Assembly: GCA_965198865.1 (NCBI GenBank)
Contig: CBDAQA010000010.1
Coordinates: forward strand, 62,001-126,000
Direction: 5' to 3'
DNA from: CBDAQA01 sp965198865
GTDB taxonomy: Bacteria; Planctomycetota; Phycisphaerae; Tepidisphaerales; Tepidisphaeraceae
DNA length: 64,000 bases
Shown: piece after piece, positions 33,255 through 41,101 of the stretch
Layout of the letters: each line of letters opens with the position of its first letter
Position numbering within the stretch: the stretch's first letter is position 1
The notes under the pieces: generated by a model
What the model was told of the DNA's origin: nothing
Database searches by the model: none
The model's input: only the letters and a program-made list of their open reading frames with translations
Translations under genes and position numbers: made by a program

Positions 33255-35333
33255 CTATCGCGACCGGCTGATGCCGTTGGCCAGGAACGGCTCCGCCGCC
33301 GCCAGCGCGAGCGCGGCCAACAGCAGCGACATCGCCACGCCCCCGCTGGCAGAGCGCGATGGAGCGACCGCCGTCTCACTCGTGCCTTCCGATACGGTTG
33401 CGACAGACGAGAGCGTCGCCCGGTCGGCGGCGGTCATCGCATCGAGCCTCGACTCGGCTGGGTCGGCCTGGGCGGCAAAGAGCGTCGCGACATCGTCCAC
33501 GGTGGCGGCGTACGTCCCCGCCCGATCCGTCGCATCGTACCGGAACGCGGCGGCATCGCCGGTCAGGGTGACGGTCGTGTCGGCGGGACCGGCCGGCGTG
33601 CGGAGGGCGACGGGGCGGCCGACGTCGGCGATGGCGGCGGGGCCGAGCAGCGGCTGGCCGACGGCGACGTTCAGCGGCTCGTCGCCGCGGGTGACGATGG
33701 ACGCGAGGCAGCGGTAGATGAGCGGCACGAACAGGCCGCCGCGGTCGGGCAGGTCGCTGGCGGCGGTGTCGGCGGCGATGGCGAACAGCACGGACCGGCC
33801 GCGGCCGAAGGGACGCTCCATCGCGAAGGGGGAGCCGTCGGCGAAACGCAGCACGACCTTCGCGGCGCCGGCGTCGGGGGTGGTCGTCTCGTCGGGCGCG
33901 AGCGTGGCGGCGCGAAAGATTTGGACAGAGCCGGGCGAGCCGTTGGCGGCGTCATTCCAGAGCGAGGCGATCGGGTGGTCGAACGGGCCGGCTGAGAGCA
34001 CACGGGGGTGGGCGGCGTCGCCGGTCGTCGGGCCGACGGCGGCGGGGAGCAGGTGGAGCGCGTCTGAGCATGGCGCATCGGGGAAGACGATCAGACCGCC
34101 GCCGTTGCGGACGTAGGTGGCCAGCGCGGGCATGGCGTCGGCAGGCGGGATGCCGGCGACGACGACGGCGGCGTAGTTCGACAGCTGCGTTGCGGCCAAC
34201 GCCGACTGGGGCACGGTCGTCACCTGAAGGAAGTAGTCGGCCCGGCGATCGGCGGGGACGGGCAGGAGCGCGGCCCGCAGGTAGGCGGCGGCGCTGCGGT
34301 CGTTGCGTTCACTGGCGTTGCCATCGATGAGGAGCACGCGGAGCTGATCGACGCCGCGGACGAGGATGGTGCGGCGATCGTCGGCGGGCAGGCGGTCGGG
34401 CGGGAGCGCGGCGGTGACGGCGTGGGGGCCGGGCGCGGGGAGCTTGGCGTAGAGGGGGACGACGCGCGACTCGCCGGGGGGCAGCTTGTCGACCGTGGCC
34501 TCGGCGGTGGCGGGGTCGGCGTCGACCGACAAGCGGACGGGGAGGTCGGTGACGACGTCGGCACCGTAGTTGGTGACGGTCGCCTCGAAGCGCAGCGGCC
34601 GGCCGGCCGGCGCGAGGTCGCCGGCCGGGCGGAGGTCGGCGAGGCCGACGTTGCGGGTGACGTCGGGGCCGACGACGACGAACCGGGCCGAGACGTCGGG
34701 CGCGGCGCGGAGGACGGCGGCGATGCCGTCAGCGCCGGTGCCGCCGCGCTGGCCATCGGTGAGGACGGCCAGTTCCTTCCCGCCCTGGACGGGGCGGAGG
34801 ATGTCGGCCGCGGCGCGGACGGCGGGCAGCAGGTTGGTCGACCGGTCGGTGATCGGCGCGTCGGCGATCAGCTTGCGCGCCAGCGCGAGGTCGCGGGTCG
34901 GCACGGGGACCAGCGGCGCGACGGCATCGGAGGCCATCAGGACGGCGACGGCGGAGCCGGCGGGCAGGTCGGCGATGAAGCGATCCGCGGCGGCCCGGGC
35001 GTTGTCGAGGCGGGAGGCGACGCCGTCGGTGCCGGTCATGCTGGCCGAGTTGTCGATCACGACGACGGCGGTGACGCTGCCGCGCGACGCGGCGAGCCCG
35101 CCCAACACGGGGCCGGCGGCGGCGAGCGCGAGCAGCGCCAGGACGGCGCAGCGGAGGGCGAGCAGGAGCAGGTCCTCCAGTTGGAGCCGGCGGCGGTTGC
35201 GGTCGTCGGCCACGCGGAGGAACCGCATGGCGGCCCAGGTGACGTCGACCGTCCGCCGGCGCGAGAGCAGGTGGATCACGACCGGCACGGCGGTCGCGAG
35301 CAGGCCGGCGAGCATGAAGGGGTGGAGGAACAT
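33255..35333 (-). CDS. BatA-type VWA membrane protein
   Basis: The N-terminus FLHPFMLAGLLATAVPVVIH and LLSRRRTVDVTWAAMRFL is the BatA domain (N-terminal membrane region PF07584-like, by memory). A second helix (LLALRCAVLALLALAAAGPV) precedes a VWA domain with MIDAS TAVVVIDNSASMTGTDG and ELAVLTDGQRGG. A long C-terminal part has Ig-like strands and a second glutamine-amidotransferase-like region (AAVVVAGIPPADAMP, YVRNGGGLIVFP). The last helix (VAMSLLLAALALAAAEPFLA) anchors it. Bat/VWA proteins are thought to be chaperone or stress partners of MoxR ATPases. Confidence 0.9.
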   Translation of the reverse strand: MFLHPFMLAGLLATAVPVVIHLLSRRRTVDVTWAAMRFLRVADDRNRRRLQLEDLLLLALRCAVLALLALAAAGPVLGGLAASRGSVTAVVVIDNSASMTGTDGVASRLDNARAAADRFIADLPAGSAVAVLMASDAVAPLVPVPTRDLALARKLIADAPITDRSTNLLPAVRAAADILRPVQGGKELAVLTDGQRGGTGADGIAAVLRAAPDVSARFVVVGPDVTRNVGLADLRPAGDLAPAGRPLRFEATVTNYGADVVTDLPVRLSVDADPATAEATVDKLPPGESRVVPLYAKLPAPGPHAVTAALPPDRLPADDRRTILVRGVDQLRVLLIDGNASERNDRSAAAYLRAALLPVPADRRADYFLQVTTVPQSALAATQLSNYAAVVVAGIPPADAMPALATYVRNGGGLIVFPDAPCSDALHLLPAAVGPTTGDAAHPRVLSAGPFDHPIASLWNDAANGSPGSVQIFRAATLAPDETTTPDAGAAKVVLRFADGSPFAMERPFGRGRSVLFAIAADTAASDLPDRGGLFVPLIYRCLASIVTRGDEPLNVAVGQPLLGPAAIADVGRPVALRTPAGPADTTVTLTGDAAAFRYDATDRAGTYAATVDDVATLFAAQADPAESRLDAMTAADRATLSSVATVSEGTSETAVAPSRSASGGVAMSLLLAALALAAAEPFLANGISRSR

Positions 35334-35344
35334 GGGGGGTCAAA

Positions 35345-35428
35345 GCTCGACGTTCGAAATCTCGAATTTCGAAACGGCAGTCAGGGCATTGGTTTCGACA
35401 TTCGAGATTTCGGCATTCGTCATTTCCT
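35345..35428. repeat. AT-rich TTCGAAATT repeat, copy 2
   Basis: An AT-rich island with TTCGAAAT/ATTTCGAA units, including GAAATCTCGAATTTCGAAA (35356-35374), the reverse complement of 19170-19188. It separates the BatA-like gene from the DUF58 gene and slightly overlaps the DUF58 3' end. Confidence 0.85.
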
Positions 35429-36343
35429 GCGCGATGCCAGGTAGCCGCCGATCGTCTCGTGCATGGGTTGGCCGGTGTCGACGGGAACGTAGTGGCAGCC
35501 GTGGCGCTCGCAGCCGGCGCGCAGGCGGTCGCAGAATCCGTTCAGGGCGGCGAGGTAGCTGCGGCGGATGTCGGCGGGGCGCGTGTTCAGGGGTTGCTCG
35601 TTGGGGGTCGGTTCCAGGCCGGTGAAGCGGACGTTGCCGGCGAAGGGGAACGTGCGCTCGTAGGGGTCGAGCACGTGGAAGACGATCACCTCGCCGCCGC
35701 CGAGGCGGAGGCGGCGGAGGCCGGCGAGGGTCCGCTCCTCGTCGTCGAACAGGTCGCTGATGAGCAGGACGATGCCGCGGCGGCGGATGGTGGCGGCGGC
35801 GGCATGGAGGACGTCACCGATGCCGGTGTGGGACTGCGGCCGCGCCTCGGACAGGACGGTCATCAGGTCGCCCAGGCCGGCCAGCGTGGAGGTGCGCGGG
35901 ACGTGGTGGCGGACGGCGGCGTCGAACACGGTGGCGCTGACGGCGTCGCGCTGGCGGAGGACCAGGTACGCCAGGCAGGCGGCCATGCTGCGGGCGTAGT
36001 CGAACTTGCTGAGGGGGGCCGGCTCGACCGACCTGGCGACGGGGCCGTCGGCGGAGCGGTAGCGCATGGAGTCGGAGCCGTCGAGCAGCAGGTGGGCGAC
36101 GACGTTAGTCTCCTGCTCGTACTGCTTGACGACGTACTTGTCGGTCCGGCCGAGCACCTTGTGGTCGAGGCGGCGGGTGTCGTCGCCGGGGACGTAGGCG
36201 CGGTGCTGGACGAACTCGACCGACACGCCGCGGAACGGGCTGCGGTGGTCGCCGGCCATGTGCCCGTCGACGACGAACCGGGCGGCGAGCCCGAGGGCCT
36301 GGGCGCGGTTGATCGTCTCGGGGTCCAACAAGTCGGGCGGCAT
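35420..36343 (-). CDS. DUF58 family protein
   Basis: About 307 residues from ATG 36343 (MPPDLLDPETINRAQALGLA). The DUF58 signature is SPFRGVSVEFVQHRAYVPGD, RRLDHKVLGRTDKYVVKQYE, with a degenerate VWA-like fold: HLLLDGSDSMRYRS carries a MIDAS-like DxSxS, and IVLLISDLFDDEERTL a second acidic motif. No membrane segment. DUF58 genes nearly always follow moxR, as here (198 bases downstream across a repeat). The longer frame to 36424 is encoded by repeat DNA and was not used. Confidence 0.93.
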   Translation of the reverse strand: MPPDLLDPETINRAQALGLAARFVVDGHMAGDHRSPFRGVSVEFVQHRAYVPGDDTRRLDHKVLGRTDKYVVKQYEQETNVVAHLLLDGSDSMRYRSADGPVARSVEPAPLSKFDYARSMAACLAYLVLRQRDAVSATVFDAAVRHHVPRTSTLAGLGDLMTVLSEARPQSHTGIGDVLHAAAATIRRRGIVLLISDLFDDEERTLAGLRRLRLGGGEVIVFHVLDPYERTFPFAGNVRFTGLEPTPNEQPLNTRPADIRRSYLAALNGFCDRLRAGCERHGCHYVPVDTGQPMHETIGGYLASRRK

Positions 36344-36399
36344 CGTCAATCCGGTTTTGAACCGAGAGGGCGCGAAGATGCGAAGGCAAGACGAAGATT

Positions 36400-36524
36400 G
36401 GCCACGAATGGCACGAATGAACACGAATCAGATGGACACATGCACGTCGACGTCGGCATCGTCCCGCGAAGTCGTATTGCTCGGATCTTGGATCGATTCG
36501 TGTTCATTCGTGCCATTCGTGGCC
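36400..36524. repeat. ACGAAT inverted repeat, copy A (perfect 30-bp arms)
   Basis: GGCCACGAATGGCACGAATG... (36400-36429) and its exact reverse complement (36495-36524) form 30-bp arms around a 65-base spacer. The family recurs at 44424-44560 and 57037-57114. It lies between the DUF58 and moxR genes and is lower in GC than its surroundings. Confidence 0.95.
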
Positions 36525-36541
36525 GCCTTCACCGCGGCCAG

Positions 36542-37576
36542 TTAGAGGCGTTCGTCCTTCGGGATCGCCGCGAGGATCTGCTTGACGACATCGTCGGTGG
36601 TGACGTTCTCGCTCTGGGCGGCGTAGTTGAGGATCAGGCGGTGGCGCAGGATCGGGGGGGCGACGGCGGCGATGTCGTCGCAGCTGGCGGCGAAGCGGCC
36701 GTCGAGGACGGCCCTGGCCTTGGCGGCAAGGATCAGGTTCAGGCTGGCGCGGGGGCCGGCGCCCCAGGTGAGCCACTTGTTGCTGAGCGGGAGGGCATCG
36801 TCAGTGTTGGGGCGGGTGGCGCGGATGACCCGCTCGGCGTAGGCGTAGACGTGCTCGGCGACGGGGACGCGGCGCACGGTGGCCTGCAGGTGGAGGATCT
36901 CCTGGCCGCCGAGGACGGCCGTGGGGCGCGGCGTGGGACCGCCGGCGGCCTGCCTCATGATCTGCCGCTCCTCGGCGGCCGTGGGGTAGTCGACGCGGAT
37001 CATGAACATGAATCGGTCGAGCTGCGCCTCGGGCAGCGGGTAGGTGCCCTCCTGCTCGACGGGGTTCTGCGTGGCCAGGACGAAGAACGGCTCGGGCAGC
37101 CTGTGCTCGGTCCCGCCGGCGGAGACGCGGCGCTCCTGCATCGCCTCGAGCATGGCGGCCTGCGTCTTGGGGGGCGTGCGGTTCACCTCGTCGGCGAGGA
37201 CGATGTTGGCGAAGATCGGGCCCTTGACGAAGCGGAACTCGCGACCGTTGGTGACCGGGTCGTGGTAGATCACCTCGGTGCCGGTGATGTCGCTGGGCAT
37301 CAGGTCGGGCGTGAACTGGACCCGCTTGAAGCTGAGGTCCATCGCCTGGCTGAGCGTGGAGATCAGCAGCGTCTTGGCCAAGCCGGGCACGCCGACCAGC
37401 AGCGCGTGGCTGCGGGTGAACAGCGCGATCAGCAGCTGGTCGATCACCTCGCCCTGGCCGACGACGACCTTGGCCAGCTCGGCCTTGAGGGCGGCGTGCG
37501 CGTCCCGGAGCCGGGCGGCGTCGGCCAGCTCGACGGCGTCGGGGTCGGGGTCGCGGTCGCGGTCGGACGTCGTCAT
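36542..37576 (-). CDS. MoxR-family AAA+ ATPase
   Basis: 344 residues from ATG 37576. AAA+ motifs: Walker A ALLVGVPGLAKTLL, Walker B ANIVLADEVNRTPPKTQAAM with sensor 1 FVLATQNPVEQEGTYPL, and the lid domain starting near ATVRRVPVAEHVYAYAERVI. MoxR ATPases act as chaperones for VWA-domain proteins, which follow in the same direction (DUF58, BatA-like, VWA). It is the first gene of the cluster running to 22493, diverging from the tartrate dehydrogenase gene with 124 bases between starts. Confidence 0.95.
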   Translation of the reverse strand: MTTSDRDRDPDPDAVELADAARLRDAHAALKAELAKVVVGQGEVIDQLLIALFTRSHALLVGVPGLAKTLLISTLSQAMDLSFKRVQFTPDLMPSDITGTEVIYHDPVTNGREFRFVKGPIFANIVLADEVNRTPPKTQAAMLEAMQERRVSAGGTEHRLPEPFFVLATQNPVEQEGTYPLPEAQLDRFMFMIRVDYPTAAEERQIMRQAAGGPTPRPTAVLGGQEILHLQATVRRVPVAEHVYAYAERVIRATRPNTDDALPLSNKWLTWGAGPRASLNLILAAKARAVLDGRFAASCDDIAAVAPPILRHRLILNYAAQSENVTTDDVVKQILAAIPKDERL

Positions 37577-37700
37577 CGGGGACTCCCGGAGTGGCACCGG
37601 CGGCCAGTGTAACGCGTGGTCGGGAAACACTCGACCTTGATTGGCCGGGCACGACCGTTGCACCGGATTGTTGCGGACATCCAACCATGGGAGGCGTCGG

Positions 37701-38777
37701 ATGAAGACCTACCACTTAGCCCTGCTCCCGGCCGATGGGATCGGGCCCGAGGTGATCGGTGCCGGGCGGGCGGTGCTGGACCGCTTGGCCGGCCAGCACG
37801 GCGGGGTGAAGTTCGAGTACCGGGAGTTCGACTGGAGCACGGCCCGGTACCACAAGACCGGGCAGATGATGCCCGAGGACGGCGTGCGGCAACTGGACGG
37901 CGGCGGGTTCGACGCGATCCTGCTGGGGCCGGTCGGCGACCCGCACGTGCCGGACCACGTCACCCTGTGGGGGCTGCTGCTGCCGATCCGCCAGGGGCTG
38001 GAGCAGTACATCAACCTGCGGCCGCTGCGGCTGATGGAGGGCGTGACCACGCCGCTGGCGGGGCGGGAGGCCCGCGACCTGGACATGGTCTGCGTCCGCG
38101 AGAACTCCGAGGGGGAGTACGCCGGCACCGGCGGGCGGGTCCACCGGGGCACGGCCGATGAGGTGGCGCTGCAGACGATCGTGTTCACCCGCCGCGTGAC
38201 CGAACGGCTGGTGCGGTTCGCCTTCGACTGGGCGGCCAAGCACGACCGCAAGCGGGTGACCAGCGTGACCAAGTCCAACTCCATGCAGCACAACATGGTG
38301 TTCTGGGACGACGTGTTCGACGCCGTCGCGGCCGAGTACCAGACGATCGGCCACGACAAGCAACTGGTCGACTCGATGACGGCCCGCATGGTCACCCACC
38401 CGGGCACGGTCGACGTGTTCGTCTGCTCCAACCTGTTCGGCGACATCCTGTCGGACCTGGGCGCGGCCCTGACCGGCAGCCTGGGCCTGGCCCCCAGCGC
38501 GAACCTGAACCCGGAGCGGAAGCACCCGAGCCTGTTCCAGGCGATCCACGGGTCGGCGTTCGACATCATGGGCAAGGGGGTCGCCAACCCGATCGCGACG
38601 ATCTGGTCGGCCCAGCTGATGCTCGACCACCTGGGCGAGACGGAGCTGGCGACACGGCTGATGCACGCGATCACGACGGTCCTGCGGGACGGCAAGGTCC
38701 GCACCCGCGACCTGGGCGGGACCAGCACGACCGTTGAGGTGACCGAGGCGATCTGCCGAGCGGCGGAGGCCGCATGA
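37701..38777 (+). CDS. Tartrate/D-malate dehydrogenase-type beta-decarboxylating dehydrogenase
   Basis: A 358-residue member of the isocitrate/isopropylmalate dehydrogenase superfamily: LALLPADGIGPEVIGAGRAV, VCVRENSEGEYAGTGGR and the metal-binding DVFVCSNLFGDILSDLGAAL. The EGEYAGxGGR loop and KSNSMQHNMVFWDDV point to tartrate/D-malate dehydrogenase (TtuC/DmlA, NAD-dependent oxidative decarboxylation) rather than LeuB or Icd, by family knowledge. The ATG at 37701 follows GGGAGG. The stop overlaps the next gene's start (ATGA), so the two are translationally coupled. Confidence 0.88.
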   Translation: MKTYHLALLPADGIGPEVIGAGRAVLDRLAGQHGGVKFEYREFDWSTARYHKTGQMMPEDGVRQLDGGGFDAILLGPVGDPHVPDHVTLWGLLLPIRQGLEQYINLRPLRLMEGVTTPLAGREARDLDMVCVRENSEGEYAGTGGRVHRGTADEVALQTIVFTRRVTERLVRFAFDWAAKHDRKRVTSVTKSNSMQHNMVFWDDVFDAVAAEYQTIGHDKQLVDSMTARMVTHPGTVDVFVCSNLFGDILSDLGAALTGSLGLAPSANLNPERKHPSLFQAIHGSAFDIMGKGVANPIATIWSAQLMLDHLGETELATRLMHAITTVLRDGKVRTRDLGGTSTTVEVTEAICRAAEAA

Positions 38778-39742
38778 CGCCCGCCACCGACCCGGCCCTG
38801 CCGCCCCCCGGGACCGCCCTGCCGGCCCGCCCGCCGCCGGCCCCGGCCGGGGTCGACGCGGCCCTGTTCCCCGGCTTCCGGCGGGTGTCGGTCCACGCCA
38901 ACGGGACGACGATCAACGTGCTGGTCGGCGGCGACGGCCCGCCGCTGCTGCTGCTCCACGGCCACCCCGAGACGCACGTCACCTGGCACAAGGTGGTCGG
39001 CCGGCTGGCCGGCCGCTTCCGGCTGGTCCTGCCCGACCTCCGCGGGTACGGCGACAGCGACAAGCCCGACGGCGGGACCGACCACGCCGGCTACAGCGCG
39101 CGGACCATGGCCCAGGACCAGGTGGAGGTCATGCACTACTTCGGGTTCGACCGGTTCGCCGTCGCCGGCCACGACCGGGGCGGGCGGGTCGCGCACCGCA
39201 TGGCCCTGGACCACCCCCAGCGGGTGGCCAAGCTGGCCGTGCTGGACATCGCCCCGACCCTCACCATGTACGACCGGACGGACCGCGCCTTCGCCACGCG
39301 GTACGTGTGGTGGTTCTTCCAGATCCAGCCGTTCCCCGTGCCCGAGCACATTATCGGCCTGGACCCGGCGTTCTACATGCGGCAGCACCTGGACGTGCAG
39401 TCCAAAACGCCCGGTGCCGTCACGCCCGCGGCGATGGCCGAGTACCTGCGGTGTTACTGTTGCACGGGGACGATCCACGCCGCCTGCGAGGACTACCGGG
39501 CGGCGGCCGGCGTGGGGCTGGACCAGGACCGGGCCGACGACCGGGCCGGGCGGAAGGTGGCCGCCCCGCTGCTGGCCCTCTGGGGCGGGCGGGGGACGGT
39601 CGGGCAGCTGTACGACGTGCTGGCGACGTGGCGCGAGAAGGCGACTGACGTCCGCGGCCGGCCGCTGGACTGCGGCCACCTGTTGCCCGAGGAACGGCCC
39701 GAGGAGACGGCCGCCGAACTGCTCGCCTTCTTCGCCCCGTGA
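38774..39742 (+). CDS. Alpha/beta hydrolase, haloacetate-dehalogenase-like
   Basis: 322 residues. LLLLHGHPETHVTWHKVVGR gives the oxyanion-hole region; the nucleophile Asp is in VAGHDRGGRVAHRMALDHPQ with the downstream Arg pair typical of haloacetate/fluoroacetate dehalogenases; DIAPTLTMYDRT carries the acid and DCGHLLPEERPEET the catalytic His. The halide pocket reads YVWWFFQIQP where the defluorinating enzyme has a His-Trp pair, so the His is replaced and fluoride release is doubtful. A proline-rich N-terminal 30 residues precedes the fold. Coupled to the upstream dehydrogenase by ATGA. Confidence 0.85.
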   Translation: MTPATDPALPPPGTALPARPPPAPAGVDAALFPGFRRVSVHANGTTINVLVGGDGPPLLLLHGHPETHVTWHKVVGRLAGRFRLVLPDLRGYGDSDKPDGGTDHAGYSARTMAQDQVEVMHYFGFDRFAVAGHDRGGRVAHRMALDHPQRVAKLAVLDIAPTLTMYDRTDRAFATRYVWWFFQIQPFPVPEHIIGLDPAFYMRQHLDVQSKTPGAVTPAAMAEYLRCYCCTGTIHAACEDYRAAAGVGLDQDRADDRAGRKVAAPLLALWGGRGTVGQLYDVLATWREKATDVRGRPLDCGHLLPEERPEETAAELLAFFAP

Positions 39743-39758
39743 CCGTGGCGGCGCACGG

Positions 39759-40343
39759 TCACCGCGCCACGGCCCCGATCACGTCCGCGGCCGAGCAGAC
39801 GTGGCCGAGGCGGGGGAAGATCGTCTTGACCGACATCTCGTGGGCGGCGGCGTTCGCGGTGGCCATGATGTCCTCGACCAGGAGGAGCTTGAAGCCGCGC
39901 TCCCAGGCGTCGCGGGCGGTCGACTCGACGCCGATGTTGGTGGCGACGCCGCCGAGCAGGACCGTGTCGATGCCGCGGCGGCGGAGGTTCAGCTCCAGGT
40001 CGGTGCCGTAGAACGCGCCCCACTGGTGCTTGGTGACGATCAGGTCGGCCGGGTCGATGCGGACGTCGGGCACCAGCTCGTCCCAGCCGGCGGGCAGCTT
40101 GGAGAAGTCGTTGGGCTGGTCGACGTCGTTCACCGGCGCGAGGGCGTGGCCGGGGCCGAAGGAGACGCGGACGCGGACGACGAGCGTGCCGAGGGGGCGG
40201 AGGGCTTCGGCGAGCCTGGATGACCTCGCGAGGAGGTCGGCGGCGGCGTGGGGCTCGGTCGGGCGGGCGACAATGCCGCGCTGGAGGTCGATCAGCACGA
40301 GGGCGGCGCGGGCGGGATCGAACGTCAGGGGCTTGGTGGACAT
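39759..40343 (-). CDS. Isochorismatase-like hydrolase lacking the nucleophilic Cys
   Basis: About 194 residues: AALVLIDLQRGI (Asp of the triad), TKHQWGAFYGTDLELNLRRR (Lys), and DTVLLGGVATNIGVESTARD. Cysteine hydrolases of this superfamily have Cys after VATN(I/V); here it is Gly, as in the isochorismatases EntB and PhzD, which do not use a Cys. It should act without a covalent thiol intermediate, on an unknown substrate. It converges with the dehalogenase-like gene, 16 bases between stops. Confidence 0.88.
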   Translation of the reverse strand: MSTKPLTFDPARAALVLIDLQRGIVARPTEPHAAADLLARSSRLAEALRPLGTLVVRVRVSFGPGHALAPVNDVDQPNDFSKLPAGWDELVPDVRIDPADLIVTKHQWGAFYGTDLELNLRRRGIDTVLLGGVATNIGVESTARDAWERGFKLLLVEDIMATANAAAHEMSVKTIFPRLGHVCSAADVIGAVAR

Positions 40344-40381
40344 GGCGGATGGTAGGGCGGCCACGCGTATAATCGCCGCAG

Positions 40382-40606
40382 ATGGACCCGGCAATCGCAG
40401 ATCAACTGGCTGCTCGCGACCGCTTTCGCATCCATCAGTGGCGACTGCTGACACCAAAGCAACGGGTCGAGGCGATGATGCGCCTACAGCGATCGAGCCG
40501 AAACCTGTTGCGGTCGAATCCGCAGGCGTACGAACGGTGGTTTCGCCACCAGTGGCGAGCGCGGGCGACGCGGGCATCGGAAGGGACGGACCCCCATGTC
40601 GGATGA
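40382..40606 (+). CDS. Small basic protein upstream of a nucleotidyltransferase
   Basis: 74 residues, strongly basic and helical (RDRFRIHQWRLLTPKQRVEA, MMRLQRSSRNLLRSNPQAYE). No family recognised. It overlaps the next gene by 11 bases, so the two are translationally coupled. Two-gene order and a small charged first product are typical of antitoxin-toxin or DNA-binding partner arrangements; that function is inference. Confidence 0.65.
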   Translation: MDPAIADQLAARDRFRIHQWRLLTPKQRVEAMMRLQRSSRNLLRSNPQAYERWFRHQWRARATRASEGTDPHVG

Positions 40607-41090
40607 GTTCGACCTGTTCGCGATCCTCACTCGACACCGCGTGCCGTTCGTCATCATCGGGGGGCACGCGGTCAACTACCACGGATACGTTCGAGGCACC
40701 GATGACGCAGACGTCGTCTGGCAGCGGACGCCAGCGTCAGAGGCGGCGCTGCTGGAAGCGTTGACCGAATCGGAGGCGAAGTACATCGGCACCGAGAAGG
40801 ACCCCGATACCGGGATCGAAAGGGCTCTCGCCGTTGACAGGATCTTCATCAGAACGACGCACCTGATGATGCTGTGGACCCCTCGCGGGTTCATCGATCT
40901 CTTCGACTACCCACCTGGCGAGCCAGCCGTTGACGTGCAGGAGCTGTTCGACTCCGCAGTCGAATCCGAAGGCCTTCGCTTCGTTTCGTTGGCTTGGCTT
41001 CGACGTCTGAAGCGCACCGCAGGACGGACCAAGGACCTTCTAGACCTTCAGGAACTGGAGAAGGTCCACGGTCCGCCCCCGGTCGATTGA
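40596..41090 (+). CDS. Nucleotidyltransferase-fold protein (AbiEii/DUF6036-like)
   Basis: 164 residues with the nucleotidyltransferase entry motif VIIGGHAVNYHGYVRGTDDA, where GG, the His-Gly pair and the DD...D acidic residues fit the NTase pattern of AbiEii/MNT-type toxins. The remaining part (FIDLFDYPPGEPAVDVQELF, RLKRTAGRTKDLLDLQELE) resembles DUF6036-type proteins. Such enzymes transfer nucleotides to tRNA or partner proteins in some toxin-antitoxin systems. The small upstream gene would be its partner. Confidence 0.8.
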   Translation: MSDEFDLFAILTRHRVPFVIIGGHAVNYHGYVRGTDDADVVWQRTPASEAALLEALTESEAKYIGTEKDPDTGIERALAVDRIFIRTTHLMMLWTPRGFIDLFDYPPGEPAVDVQELFDSAVESEGLRFVSLAWLRRLKRTAGRTKDLLDLQELEKVHGPPPVD

Positions 41091-41101
41091 CGGGATCGAC
41101 C

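Noticed and set aside
36344..36424. N-terminal extension of the DUF58 protein (MFIRAIRGQSSS...)
   Set aside because: It is encoded by the ACGAAT repeat and its flank; DUF58 homology starts at MPPDLLDPE.
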